Source: RGIG6919 sp045531905 | GTDB taxonomy: Bacteria; Bacillota; Clostridia; Lachnospirales; Lachnospiraceae | Reading direction: 5' to 3' | DNA: 44,864 nt | Assembly: GCA_045531905.1 (NCBI GenBank) | Contig: JAZSEY010000014.1 | Location: forward strand, 1 to 44,864 | Shown: in pieces, positions 31,949-41,061 of the stretch | Numbering within the stretch: the stretch's first letter is position 1 | Layout: every line of letters starts with the position of its first letter | The notes under the pieces: model-generated | What the model was told of the DNA's origin: nothing | The model's database searches: none | The model's input: the letters and a program-made list of their open reading frames with translations, nothing else | Program-made: the position numbers and the translations under genes

Positions 31949-33166
31949 ATGGTAAACATTGCAGTCTTAGGATATGGTACAGTTGGTTCAGGTGTTGTGG
32001 AAGTAATCAATACCAATCAGAATATTGTAAATAAAAGATCAGGTCAGGATATTAACATTAAGTATGTATTAGATTTAAGAGATTTTCCGGGAGATCCTGT
32101 TGAAAAGATTTTGGTACACGACTTTAATGTGATTTTAGAAGATTCTGATGTTCAGGTTGTTGTTGAAGTAATGGGTGGCGTGAATCCAGCTTATGAGTTT
32201 GTGAAAAAATGCTTGGAGGCTGGCAAGAGCGTATGTACTTCTAACAAAGAATTGGTTGCAAAACATGGTGCTGAATTATTAGCAATTGCAAAGGAAAAGA
32301 ATATTAATTTCTTGTTTGAAGCAAGTGTTGGTGGCGGTATTCCAATTATTCGTCCATTGAACACATCTTTAACTGCAGATGATATCACAGAGATTACTGG
32401 TATTTTAAATGGAACCACTAACTATATTTTGACAGAGATGTCTGACAATGGTTCGGATTTTGCTACTGTGTTAAAGGATGCACAGGATAAGGGATATGCT
32501 GAGCGTAATCCTGAGGCAGATGTTGAAGGATATGATGCGTGTAGAAAGATTGCAATTCTTACATCTCTTGTGACAGGTAAGCAAGTAGATTATGAAGATA
32601 TACATACAGAGGGTATTACTAAGATTACAGATACGGATATTAAGTATGCCAAGGAATTACAGGCATCCATCAAGTTGTTTGGAACCAGCTGGAAGGAAGA
32701 TGGCGCTGTATATGCCATGGTTGCTCCGATGATGATTAAGAAGGAGCATCCATTATTCAATGTAAATGGTGTATTTAACGGCATTTTTGTGCATGGAAAT
32801 ATGTTGGATGACGCTATGTTCTACGGACGTGGAGCAGGAAAACTGCCAACCGCCAGTGCTGTTGTATCAGATGTAGTTGATGCCGTAAAGAATTTGGATA
32901 ACAACATGATGACTATCTGGGATACGGATAAATTAACATTGGGTAATTTTGATGATGCAAAGCATAAGTTTTTTGTACGCTTATCTGGATATGAATTAGA
33001 TGACATGGAGTTAATCAATGAAACATTTGGTAATGTTATCTATGTAAAGGCGGCTGGTATTGCAGAAGAAACAGCATTTATTACAGACACAATGACAGAG
33101 GGCAGCTTTAAGGAAGCTATTGCAAAGTTTGATAATGTATTGAGTACAATCAGAGTTGCATTTTAA
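31949..33166 (+). CDS. hom: Homoserine dehydrogenase
   Basis: A 405 aa enzyme reducing aspartate semialdehyde to homoserine, the branch point to threonine and methionine. The Rossmann motif is VLGYGTVGSG near 6-15. Catalytic-domain hallmarks are SNKELVAKHG, FEASVGGGIPIIRPL, GILNGTTNYILTEM and AERNPEADVEGYDACRKIAIL. A short C-terminal ACT-like tail ends at 405, shorter than in B. subtilis Hom (433 aa). The ATG at 31949 follows GGGAGAAAAATA; the upstream ATG at 31910 falls within the CheW gene. It is followed by the probable homoserine kinase. Confidence 0.95.
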   Translation: MVNIAVLGYGTVGSGVVEVINTNQNIVNKRSGQDINIKYVLDLRDFPGDPVEKILVHDFNVILEDSDVQVVVEVMGGVNPAYEFVKKCLEAGKSVCTSNKELVAKHGAELLAIAKEKNINFLFEASVGGGIPIIRPLNTSLTADDITEITGILNGTTNYILTEMSDNGSDFATVLKDAQDKGYAERNPEADVEGYDACRKIAILTSLVTGKQVDYEDIHTEGITKITDTDIKYAKELQASIKLFGTSWKEDGAVYAMVAPMMIKKEHPLFNVNGVFNGIFVHGNMLDDAMFYGRGAGKLPTASAVVSDVVDAVKNLDNNMMTIWDTDKLTLGNFDDAKHKFFVRLSGYELDDMELINETFGNVIYVKAAGIAEETAFITDTMTEGSFKEAIAKFDNVLSTIRVAF

Positions 33167-33175
33167 TGAATTATG

Positions 33176-33202
33176 ATACCGCTGGCGTTTGTCCGGCGGT
33201 AT
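33176..33202 (+). repeat. Hairpin between hom and the kinase-like gene
   Basis: ATACCGCTGG (33176-33185) pairs with CCGGCGGTAT (33193-33202), with one G-T pair, around CGTTTGT. The 3' side is TTCCTATT, a poor terminator tail. It may moderate readthrough or protect an mRNA end within the operon. Confidence 0.55.
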
Positions 33203-33231
33203 TTCCTATTATGAAGCAGGAGGATATAAAC

Positions 33232-34437
33232 ATGAAATATGTAGTAGTATTAGGTGATGGTATGGCAGATTATCCAATTGATGAGATTGGAGGAAAGACG
33301 CCACTAGAGCATGCCGTAACTCCAACTATGGATGAGATGGCGAAGGTATCTGAGATTGGACTTGTACATACAATTCCAGAAGGAATGAGTCCTGGTAGTG
33401 ATACAGCAAATTTATCAGTCATTGGATATGATCCAAAGAAATACTATTCTGGTCGTTCTCCATTGGAAGCCTTAAGTATCGGCGTAGATATGAAACCATC
33501 AGATATATCATTTAGATGCAACATTGTGACGATTAGTGAAGAAGATGGTATTGCCTATGAGGACAGAACTATTATTGATCATAGTTCTGACGAGATTTCA
33601 ACAGAAGATGCTGCCGTGTTGTTAGATGCAGTAAAAAAAGAGTTGGAAACTGAGGAATATAAATTTTATGTTGGCACAAGTTATCGTCATTTAACAATAT
33701 GGGACAATGGTGAAGTGATTGACTTGACTCCTCCTCATGATGTATTGGGGCAAAGAATTGGTGAGCATTTACCTAAGGATCAGACTCTTTATGATATGAT
33801 GAAAAAGAGTTACGACATTTTAGAGAATCATCCAATCAATGTAGAGAGAAGAAATAAGGGATTGAAACCGGCAAATTCTATTTGGTTCTGGGGAGCCGGT
33901 ACAAGACCTGCACTTACATCTTTTGAAGCAGAACATCATAAAAAGGGCGTTATGATTTCGGCGGTAGATTTGTTAAAAGGTATTGCAGTTGGTGCTGAAT
34001 TGACTAACATTGAAGTGGAAGGTGCCAATGGTGGTTTGCATACCAATTATCAGGGTAAAGCTATGGCGGCAGTAAAAGCTCTTTGTGAAGATGGATATGA
34101 TTTTGCATATATTCATGTGGAAGCACCGGATGAAATGGGGCATCAGGGAAGTTTGCCAAAGAAGATAGAAGCGATTGAAAGTTTAGATGCAAAAGTAATT
34201 AAAATTGTGAAGGAAGAGTTTGAAAAACGTGGTGAGGCGGTTCGTATTTTGGTATTGCCAGATCACCCAACACCGATTTGCAAGAGAACACATACCAGTG
34301 ACCCGGTACCTTATATGTTATATGATAGTTCCAAGCAAGTAGACAGTTCTGTTTTGTATCATGAAAAGGGCGCAAAAGAGACAGGTGTGTTTGTTGCAAA
34401 CGGATGCGAAATGATGACTAAGTTGTTTTCAGAATAA
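33232..34437 (+). CDS. Phosphoglycerate-mutase-like protein, probable homoserine kinase
   Basis: A 401 aa alkaline-phosphatase superfamily protein of the archaeal-type (ApgM) phosphoglycerate mutase group. It has VVLGDGMADYP near 4-14, catalytic serine S56 in SPGSDTANLSVIGYD, DRTIIDHSSDE, HVEAPDEMGHQG and PDHPTPICKRTHTSDPVP metal ligands. The ATG at 33232 follows AGGAGGATATAAAC. Proteins of this branch next to hom have been proposed as the homoserine kinase (the TIGR02535-type family), replacing the GHMP kinase ThrB. The hom neighbourhood here fits that. A genuine mutase role cannot be excluded from sequence. Confidence 0.85.
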   Translation: MKYVVVLGDGMADYPIDEIGGKTPLEHAVTPTMDEMAKVSEIGLVHTIPEGMSPGSDTANLSVIGYDPKKYYSGRSPLEALSIGVDMKPSDISFRCNIVTISEEDGIAYEDRTIIDHSSDEISTEDAAVLLDAVKKELETEEYKFYVGTSYRHLTIWDNGEVIDLTPPHDVLGQRIGEHLPKDQTLYDMMKKSYDILENHPINVERRNKGLKPANSIWFWGAGTRPALTSFEAEHHKKGVMISAVDLLKGIAVGAELTNIEVEGANGGLHTNYQGKAMAAVKALCEDGYDFAYIHVEAPDEMGHQGSLPKKIEAIESLDAKVIKIVKEEFEKRGEAVRILVLPDHPTPICKRTHTSDPVPYMLYDSSKQVDSSVLYHEKGAKETGVFVANGCEMMTKLFSE

Positions 34438-34455
34438 TTAGAATGGGGAAAGTAT

Positions 34456-35889
34456 ATGAAGCAAAGCCGTATTGTTCAAAATTTATTTGAAACCTTATTG
34501 AAAAAAACTGAAAATATGGCAAAAGGGGAATTGATTCGAACAAAAGGTGCAGTGAATCTTGTGGATTTGCTGAAGATTGATTTGTTAAATTTCCTCTTAT
34601 ATTTGAGTATTGCGGATGGTGATGTTCAAAAGGAAGAAATCGCTTACATCAATAAAATGTTGGGGTATAGTTTTGATATTACATCGGCAAATCGATATAT
34701 TGCCAAGAATAAACTGGACACGGATGAATATCTGAAGCAGGTACCAGGTTCATTGCCATATTTTGTACGACAAAGTGGTGGTATTGAATATGCTATGGGT
34801 ACGCAATCCTTTGATTTGAAGAGTTTGTATAATGCTACCTTTTACAATATGGGAAGAGCGTTAATCGCCAGCAATAAAGATGTATGTCAGAAAGAAGTAG
34901 ACGCCTTGACGCAATACGGTATCTTGCTGGATGTTTATACAAAGCAGATTCAGACGGCAGATGCAAATACTCGTGTGGTGTTACCATATCGGCAAGGCGA
35001 GACTCCGGAAAAAGCAGAAGATGCTGAAGTGGAGTTTGAAGGCGTGATTGTAGAACCGACACCGGATATTTCTCTTGATACTTTGTATGAAGAATTGATG
35101 GGATTAACGGGATTGCAGTCTGTGAAAAAAGAAGTTGGTAATATTATCAACCTTTTGAAGATTTCTAAGATTCGTAAAGAACAGGGATTAAAAGCACCTG
35201 AAGTATCCAGACACTTGGTATTTTTGGGAAATCCGGGAACGGGTAAGACTACGGTTGCCAGAATCTTGGCAAAGATTTATTACGCTCTTGGAATTCTTTC
35301 CAAAGGTCAGATGGTGGAAGTGGACCGTTCTGGTTTAGTTGCTGGGTATATGGGGCAAACTGCTGTCAAGACGAGACAGGTTTTGGATGCTGCTAAGGGT
35401 GGTGTATTGTTCATTGATGAAGCATACGCATTGGCCAATAACAAAGGTGAAGGTGATTTTGGTCAAGAGGCAATCGATATTTTAAATAAATCTATGGAAG
35501 ATAATCGAGCTGATTTGATTGTAATTGCTGCGGGATATGAAAAAGAAATGAACGTATTCTTAGATGCGAATCCAGGTTTGCGTTCCAGATTCACAAAATA
35601 TATTAATTTCCCTGATTATACAGCAGATGAGTTGTTGATTATTTTCGAATACCAAGCTGGTAAACAGGATTATCATTTGTCAGATGAGGCGAAAGCGTAT
35701 TTGGTAGAACGATTCCAGGCGTTGTTAGATAATCCACCAGAGAATTTTGGTAATGCCAGATCTGTTAGAAATTATTTAGAAGAAGCGATTTCACATCAGG
35801 CAAATCGTCTGCTAGAGACAGGAGAAATGGATGTGGATAAATTGACTACACTGGAAATGGCTGATATGGAGAAGGTGCTTTTTGCATAA
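34456..35889 (+). CDS. CbxX/SpoVK-type AAA protein with TerB-like N-terminus
   Basis: A 477 aa protein. Residues 30-150 are a helical region resembling TerB-like domains (LLYLSIADGDVQKEEIAYINKMLGYS). From about 215 a CbxX/SpoVK AAA module follows: GLQSVKKEV, Walker A GNPGTGKT (258-265), the pore-loop VAGYMGQTA, Walker B VLFIDEAYA (D321/E322), and sensor 2 GNARSVRNYLEEAI. Such AAA proteins remodel partner proteins. SpoVK acts in sporulation and CbxX/CfxQ activates Rubisco, so only the mechanism is predictable. It starts 18 bases after the kinase-like gene and is followed by dCMP deaminase. Confidence 0.83.
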   Translation: MKQSRIVQNLFETLLKKTENMAKGELIRTKGAVNLVDLLKIDLLNFLLYLSIADGDVQKEEIAYINKMLGYSFDITSANRYIAKNKLDTDEYLKQVPGSLPYFVRQSGGIEYAMGTQSFDLKSLYNATFYNMGRALIASNKDVCQKEVDALTQYGILLDVYTKQIQTADANTRVVLPYRQGETPEKAEDAEVEFEGVIVEPTPDISLDTLYEELMGLTGLQSVKKEVGNIINLLKISKIRKEQGLKAPEVSRHLVFLGNPGTGKTTVARILAKIYYALGILSKGQMVEVDRSGLVAGYMGQTAVKTRQVLDAAKGGVLFIDEAYALANNKGEGDFGQEAIDILNKSMEDNRADLIVIAAGYEKEMNVFLDANPGLRSRFTKYINFPDYTADELLIIFEYQAGKQDYHLSDEAKAYLVERFQALLDNPPENFGNARSVRNYLEEAISHQANRLLETGEMDVDKLTTLEMADMEKVLFA

Positions 35890-35918
35890 AAACATAGGGT
35901 ACGTTAGGAGGATACAAT

Positions 35919-36410
35919 ATGGATAACAATATGAAACGAGCAGATTACTTAAGTTGGGATCAATATTTTATGGGGATTGCTATGATGTCGGCAGAACGAA
36001 GTAAGGATCCAAATACACAAGTGGGTGCATGTATAGTTGACAACCATAACAAAATCTTATCCATGGGATATAACGGTATGCCATCAGGTTGTGATGATGA
36101 CAAGATGCCTTGGGGCAAAGTGGGTTCAGCACTGGAAAATAAGTACTTTTTTGTTTGCCATGCAGAATTGAATGCTATTTTGAATTACAGTGGCGGTTCT
36201 TTGAAAGGGGCAACCTGTTATTCGACGTTGTTTCCATGTAATGAATGTGCAAAAGCGATTATTCAGAGTGGAATCAAAGAGGTAGTATATTTGTCAGATA
36301 AGTATGCTGATACGGAATCTACCATTGCATCCAAGCGGATGTTTGATATGGCAGGTGTGTCATATCGTGCCTATGAAGCCAGTGGCAAGAAGATTACACT
36401 GGGATTATAG
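35919..36410 (+). CDS. Deoxycytidylate (dCMP) deaminase
   Basis: A 163 aa zinc enzyme converting dCMP to dUMP for thymidylate synthesis. The zinc ligands are HAE in VCHAELNAIL (with catalytic Glu) and PCNEC (PCxxC). The characteristic substrate loop TQVGACIVD and the GYNGMPSGCDDD stretch are those of dCMP deaminases/ComEB rather than cytidine or tRNA deaminases. TTAGGAGGATACAAT precedes the ATG. Confidence 0.9.
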   Translation: MDNNMKRADYLSWDQYFMGIAMMSAERSKDPNTQVGACIVDNHNKILSMGYNGMPSGCDDDKMPWGKVGSALENKYFFVCHAELNAILNYSGGSLKGATCYSTLFPCNECAKAIIQSGIKEVVYLSDKYADTESTIASKRMFDMAGVSYRAYEASGKKITLGL

Positions 36411-36434
36411 AAAAATAGTGAATGAGGGTTAAAG

Positions 36435-38579
36435 ATGATGATTGAAAAATTGATTGCGGAAGAATTAGGGATTAAAGTAAGTCAGGTAGAAGCTACCATT
36501 AAGTTGATTGATGAAGGTTGCACGATACCGTTTATTGCCAGATACCGAAAAGAAGTGACTGGAGCATTAAATGACGAAGTGCTCCGAAAATTAAGTGAGA
36601 GACTGACATATCTTCGCAATCTGGAGGATAGAAAAGAGACTGTATTAGAAAGTATTAGAGAACAGGAGAAATTGACTCCTGAGTTGGAAAAACAAATTAA
36701 AGAGGCAACTACATTAGTAGCGGTTGAAGATTTGTATCGTCCATACAAACAGAAACGTAGAACTCGCGCTACGATTGCAAAAGAAAAAGGCTTACAAGGG
36801 CTTGCGGATTTAATACAGTTACAGATGACAAAGAGACCAGTGTTAGAAGATGCTGCTGATTATGTATCAGAAGAAAAAGGTGTTGCGTCAGCAGAAGAGG
36901 CTGTTGCGGGAGCGTTAGATATTATTGCGGAAGTTGTATCAGATAATGCAGAATACCGTACTTACATCCGTGATTTTACCATGCGTGAAGGTGTAATGAC
37001 TTCTGTGGCAAAGGATGACACTGTGCAGTCAGTATATGAAATGTATTATGATTTCAAGGAGCCTGTAAAAAAGGCTGCCGGATATCGTGTACTGGCGATG
37101 AACCGTGGTGAAAAAGAAAAGATTTTAACCATAAAGATTGAAGTTCCTGTGGAACGCGTGCTGGGATATTTGGAAAAACAGGTGATTTTTGCAGACAACG
37201 AATATACCACAGAGTTGTTAAAACAGGCAGTTGCTGATAGTTATGACAGATTGATTGCGCCATCTGTGGAACGTGATGTGAGAAATGAATTAACCGAAAA
37301 AGCGGAAGATAGTGCGATTACGGTGTTTGGTAAGAACTTGACACAGTTATTAATGCAACCACCAATCGCAGGACAAGTAGTGCTTGGTTGGGATCCAGCT
37401 TTTAGAACAGGATGTAAGCTTGCGGTTGTAGATGCAACCGGAAAGGTTTTGGATACGGTAGTAGTATATCCAACTGCGCCACAGAACAAGGTGGAGGAAG
37501 CAAAAAAGAAAGTACACGCATTGATTAAAAAGTATGGCATCACTCTGATTTCTGTTGGTAATGGTACTGCATCCCGTGAGTCAGAGCAGATTATCGTGGA
37601 GATGTTAAAGGAAATTCCGGAAAATGTTCATTACATGATTACCAATGAAGCAGGTGCTTCTGTATATTCTGCAAGTAAATTGGCAACAGAAGAGTTTCCT
37701 AATTTTGATGTGGGTCAGAGAAGTGCAGCTTCTATTGCAAGACGTGTGCAGGACCCATTGGCAGAGTTGGTAAAGATTGACCCAAAGGCTATTGGCGTTG
37801 GTCAATATCAGCATGATATGAATCAGAAGAAATTAGGAGAGACTTTAACTGGCGTAGTAGAGGATTGTGTAAACCGTGTTGGTGTTGATTTGAATACAGC
37901 TTCTGCATCCTTGTTGGAGTATGTATCCGGTATTAGCAAGACAATTGCTAAGAATATTATTGTATACAGAGAAGAAAATGGAAAATTCACTGAACGTGCA
38001 CAGCTTTTGAAGGTTGCTAAATTAGGTCCAAAAGCCTATGAGCAGTGTGCTGGTTTCTTACGTATTGCGGATGGTGTGAATCCATTGGATGCTACAAGTG
38101 TTCATCCGGAAAGTTATGATATTACTAAGACATTATTAGATAAATTGGGATATGTACTTGCTGATGTAACCAGTCAGGGACTTGCTGGAATTTCTCTCAT
38201 GGTTAAGGATGTTGCAAAAATGGCAAAAGAACTTGGTATTGGCGAGATAACCTTAACGGATATCCTGAAAGAATTAGAAAAGCCTGCAAGAGATCCACGT
38301 GAAGAAATGCCAAAACCAATTTTAAGAACTGATGTAATGACTATGGAAGATTTAAAAGAAGGTATGGTTTTAAAGGGAACTGTTAGAAATGTTATCGATT
38401 TCGGTGCATTTGTGGATATCGGTGTGCATGAAGATGGTTTGGTTCATATATCCCAGCTTACGGATAAGAAATTTGTAAAGCATCCTTTGGATGTGGTAAG
38501 TGTTGGTGATATTGTAGAAGTAAAAGTGATGTCAGTGGATATTCCAAGAAAACGTATTCAGTTAACGATGAAATTATAA
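36435..38579 (+). CDS. tex: Tex family S1 RNA-binding transcription accessory protein
   Basis: A 714 aa protein. It has the Tex N-terminal helices (IPFIARYRKEVTGALNDE), the YqgF/RNaseH-like core (VLGWDPAFRTGCKLAVVDATGKVLDT), the GQRSAASIARRVQDPLAELVKIDPKAIGVGQYQHD segment, helix-hairpin-helix motifs, and an S1 domain at about 640-712 (GMVLKGTVRNVIDFGAFVDIGVHEDGLVHISQ). It binds nucleic acids and is linked to transcription fidelity and stress. Start codons at 36435 and 36438 are both possible after GAGGGTTAAAG. Confidence 0.96.
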   Translation: MMIEKLIAEELGIKVSQVEATIKLIDEGCTIPFIARYRKEVTGALNDEVLRKLSERLTYLRNLEDRKETVLESIREQEKLTPELEKQIKEATTLVAVEDLYRPYKQKRRTRATIAKEKGLQGLADLIQLQMTKRPVLEDAADYVSEEKGVASAEEAVAGALDIIAEVVSDNAEYRTYIRDFTMREGVMTSVAKDDTVQSVYEMYYDFKEPVKKAAGYRVLAMNRGEKEKILTIKIEVPVERVLGYLEKQVIFADNEYTTELLKQAVADSYDRLIAPSVERDVRNELTEKAEDSAITVFGKNLTQLLMQPPIAGQVVLGWDPAFRTGCKLAVVDATGKVLDTVVVYPTAPQNKVEEAKKKVHALIKKYGITLISVGNGTASRESEQIIVEMLKEIPENVHYMITNEAGASVYSASKLATEEFPNFDVGQRSAASIARRVQDPLAELVKIDPKAIGVGQYQHDMNQKKLGETLTGVVEDCVNRVGVDLNTASASLLEYVSGISKTIAKNIIVYREENGKFTERAQLLKVAKLGPKAYEQCAGFLRIADGVNPLDATSVHPESYDITKTLLDKLGYVLADVTSQGLAGISLMVKDVAKMAKELGIGEITLTDILKELEKPARDPREEMPKPILRTDVMTMEDLKEGMVLKGTVRNVIDFGAFVDIGVHEDGLVHISQLTDKKFVKHPLDVVSVGDIVEVKVMSVDIPRKRIQLTMKL

Positions 38580-38608
38580 TCATTTGATGGCAAATAAAGG
38601 AGTAAACG

Positions 38609-39106
38609 ATGGAGCAGACGATAGAGTTTGATGTCAAGATGAAAGTCAAAGATATGTATCAGTTTTTGTTATATCATACATATAGTAGATTTAGTGGTTG
38701 GTTTGGTGTGATTTTGAGCCTTTGGGCGATTGTTATGCTGGTAATGAACTATGAGACCTATGATGACCAGAGAAAACTGATTTTGTTTGTAATTGGTTTG
38801 CTCTTTACGATTGTGAATCCGATTATGTTGCTTTCTAAAGCACATCAGCAGGTAGTACTGAATCCTGTTTACAAGAAACCATTGCATTATAAAATATCAG
38901 ATGCAGGTATTACCATTGCACAGGAAGACCAGGAACAAACAATGGAATGGAATCAAATGTATCAGTATCATGAGTTTTGTGGTAGTATTTTCGTATACAC
39001 ATCAAAGATTCATGCCTTCATCTTTCCTGCAAAACAAATGGGAGAGCAAAAAGGTGCAATCAAGCAATGTTTGATGGAACATTTTCAGAAAACAGATAAA
39101 GCATAA
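38609..39106 (+). CDS. YcxB-like membrane protein
   Basis: A 165 aa protein with two adjacent membrane helices at about 30-47 and 57-75, an amphipathic linker, and a C-terminal YcxB-like beta domain (YKISDAGITIAQEDQEQTMEWNQMYQYHEFCGSIFVYTSKIHAFIFPAKQM). The function is unknown. The gene overlaps the first base of an ATG used by the next frame, so it is likely co-transcribed with tsaE. Confidence 0.78.
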   Translation: MEQTIEFDVKMKVKDMYQFLLYHTYSRFSGWFGVILSLWAIVMLVMNYETYDDQRKLILFVIGLLFTIVNPIMLLSKAHQQVVLNPVYKKPLHYKISDAGITIAQEDQEQTMEWNQMYQYHEFCGSIFVYTSKIHAFIFPAKQMGEQKGAIKQCLMEHFQKTDKA

Positions 39107-39117
39107 TGGAGGTAACT

Positions 39118-39543
39118 ATGCAGTTTGAAAGTAATAGTGCAGAGGAAACCTTTGATTTTGCAAAAGAATTGGCAAAGGATGCAAAGGCAGGAGATGTGTT
39201 TTGCCTACATGGTGATTTGGGTGTAGGAAAAACGGTGTTTTCGCAAGGTTTTGCTGCAGGGCTTGGAATAACGGAACCAATCAGTAGTCCGACATTTACC
39301 ATTGTGCAACAATATGATGATGGCAGATTGCCTTTTTATCATATGGACGTATATCGCATTAGTGATGAAGAAGAAATGTTTGAGGTTGGTTTTGATGATA
39401 TGGTAGAAGGAGAAGGCGTCTGTCTGATTGAATGGGCTAGTTTGATTGCAGGCATTCTTCCTATGCATTACACAAATGTAACGATTTTAAAAAATCCTGA
39501 GCAGGGATTTGATTATAGGATGATAGAGGTAGAAGCAGTATGA
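39118..39543 (+). CDS. tsaE: tRNA t6A modification ATPase TsaE
   Basis: A 141 aa P-loop protein of the t6A37 complex with TsaB and TsaD; its ATPase activity resets the complex. Walker A GDLGVGKT is at 32-39, a SSPTF motif is at about 56-60, and the DVYRISDEEE and LIEWA segments are present. I chose the ATG at 39118 since GGAGG stands before it; the ATG at 39106 sits on the previous stop codon. Its last bases overlap tsaB by four (ATGA). Confidence 0.95.
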   Translation: MQFESNSAEETFDFAKELAKDAKAGDVFCLHGDLGVGKTVFSQGFAAGLGITEPISSPTFTIVQQYDDGRLPFYHMDVYRISDEEEMFEVGFDDMVEGEGVCLIEWASLIAGILPMHYTNVTILKNPEQGFDYRMIEVEAV

Positions 39544-40244
39544 AAATGTTAGCTGTGGATAGTTCGGGCTTAGTAGCTTCTGTGGCATTATTAACAGAGA
39601 ATACTATTGTTGCAGAATACAATGTGAATTACAAAAAGACGCATTCGCAGACCTTAATGCCAATGTTGGACACCATTATGAAGATGGTGGATATTTCGTT
39701 AGAGGAAATTGACTACATTGCTATCTCAGAAGGTCCCGGTTCCTTTACCGGATTAAGAATTGGTTCGGCAACAGTAAAAGGATTGGGGTTTGCTCTGAAT
39801 AAGCCAATTGTATCTGTTCCTACATTAGAAGGACTGGCAATGAATTTATATGGCGTAGAGGATTATATCTGTCCAATTATGGATGCGCGTCGTAATCAAG
39901 TATATACAGGTGTGTATTGTTTCCTGGATGGAAAACTAGCGGTTGTGCAAGAGCAAGCACCGATGGATATGCAGGAATTGATTGCGAAACTTAATGACAT
40001 GCAGAAATCGGTGATATTTGTAGGAGATGGTATTCCTGTTTATCAGGAACAGCTTGCAAATGATTTAACGGTACCGTATACTTTAGCTCCGGCACATTTG
40101 AATCGTCAAAGAGCGGCAGCTGTTGGTATGCGTGCATGGGATTATGTAGCAGAAGGAAGAATTCAAACTGCGACGGAACATGTTCCGGAGTACTTAAGAT
40201 TATCTCAAGCGGAACGAGAATATGCAGAAAAACATAAGAGTTAA
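39540..40244 (+). CDS. tsaB: t6A modification scaffold TsaB
   Basis: A 234 aa ASKHA-fold pseudo-protease that binds TsaD. It has MLAVDSSGLVASVAL at the start, YIAISEGPGSFTGLRIGSATVKGLGFAL near 60-87 and CPIMDARRNQVYTG near 113-126, all typical. It overlaps tsaE by 4 bases, so the two are translationally coupled. Confidence 0.96.
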   Translation: MKMLAVDSSGLVASVALLTENTIVAEYNVNYKKTHSQTLMPMLDTIMKMVDISLEEIDYIAISEGPGSFTGLRIGSATVKGLGFALNKPIVSVPTLEGLAMNLYGVEDYICPIMDARRNQVYTGVYCFLDGKLAVVQEQAPMDMQELIAKLNDMQKSVIFVGDGIPVYQEQLANDLTVPYTLAPAHLNRQRAAAVGMRAWDYVAEGRIQTATEHVPEYLRLSQAEREYAEKHKS

Positions 40245-40252
40245 TAAATGAT

Positions 40253-40708
40253 ATGGATAATGTGGTAATTCGAAAAATGGAACTCCCAGACTGTGAACAG
40301 GTTTATGCCTTGGAGTGCGCTTGCTTTGGTGCAGGTGGTTGGCAGCTCACAGACTATCAAGAAACAGTAAATATGGATAGCCATATTTGTTATGTGGCTG
40401 AACAGGCCGGATCAATTGTAGGTTTTGCGTTGGTGATTGTCATGGTAGATACAGCCGATTTGATAAATATCGCTGTAGCTAAGGACCATAGAGGTCTAGG
40501 CATATCAAAACTGTTAATGGAACAGTTGGATATGGAAGCAAAAAGGTTGTCTTTGGTCAATGTGACCTTAGAGGTGCGGGCATCAAATCAAGTGGCAATA
40601 TCCTTGTATGAAAAGTTTGGATTTGTCAAAATTAGTGTTCGAAAGCAGTATTATAGCAATCCTACAGAGGATGCAGACATTATGCAAAAGCAATATGATA
40701 TCCTATAA
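40253..40708 (+). CDS. rimI: Ribosomal protein acetyltransferase RimI-like
   Basis: A 151 aa GNAT acetyltransferase. The acetyl-CoA motif is VAKDHRGLGISKLLMEQL near 82-99, with LEVRASNQVAISLYEKFGF following. In the t6A operons of Firmicutes it acetylates the N-terminus of ribosomal protein S18 or other proteins. It lies 8 bases after tsaB, in the tsaE-tsaB-rimI order. Confidence 0.92.
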   Translation: MDNVVIRKMELPDCEQVYALECACFGAGGWQLTDYQETVNMDSHICYVAEQAGSIVGFALVIVMVDTADLINIAVAKDHRGLGISKLLMEQLDMEAKRLSLVNVTLEVRASNQVAISLYEKFGFVKISVRKQYYSNPTEDADIMQKQYDIL

Positions 40709-40806
40709 TTACCACTAGGATTTTAAATTTACTTCTCATATACTTTAATTGGGTATCTGTATAAGTATGCCGAAAATTGCAGAAAAGTATAGTGAGGAGA
40801 AGTGAT

Positions 40807-41034
40807 ATGCAAAATGATACAGTATTAACCCGATGCAACAGCTGTGGAGAGATGCTTTATCGGGATTATGGACAGTATACAAAAGATTTTTTGATGGTGA
40901 AGAAAGATTGGGGCTTTTTCTCTGGAAATGATGGAATAACACATCAATTCTGTATATGTGAAAAATGCTACCGAAAGATGATTAAACAATTTCTGGTTCC
41001 TGTCACGGAAACAGAGACAACAGAATTGCTATAG
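40807..41034 (+). CDS. Small Cys-rich protein, probable zinc ribbon
   Basis: A 75 aa protein with two Cys pairs, CNSCG (10-14) and CEKC (51-54), plus single Cys at 49, and a hydrophobic middle (FLMVKKDWGFFSGNDG). The pattern suits a zinc ribbon. GAGGAGAAGTGAT precedes the ATG at 40807. It is not recognised as a named family. It lies between rimI and rnz and may be part of that tRNA-processing cluster. Confidence 0.65.
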   Translation: MQNDTVLTRCNSCGEMLYRDYGQYTKDFLMVKKDWGFFSGNDGITHQFCICEKCYRKMIKQFLVPVTETETTELL

Positions 41035-41061
41035 CATTTGTTGTAGTAAGTGAGGGTATAA

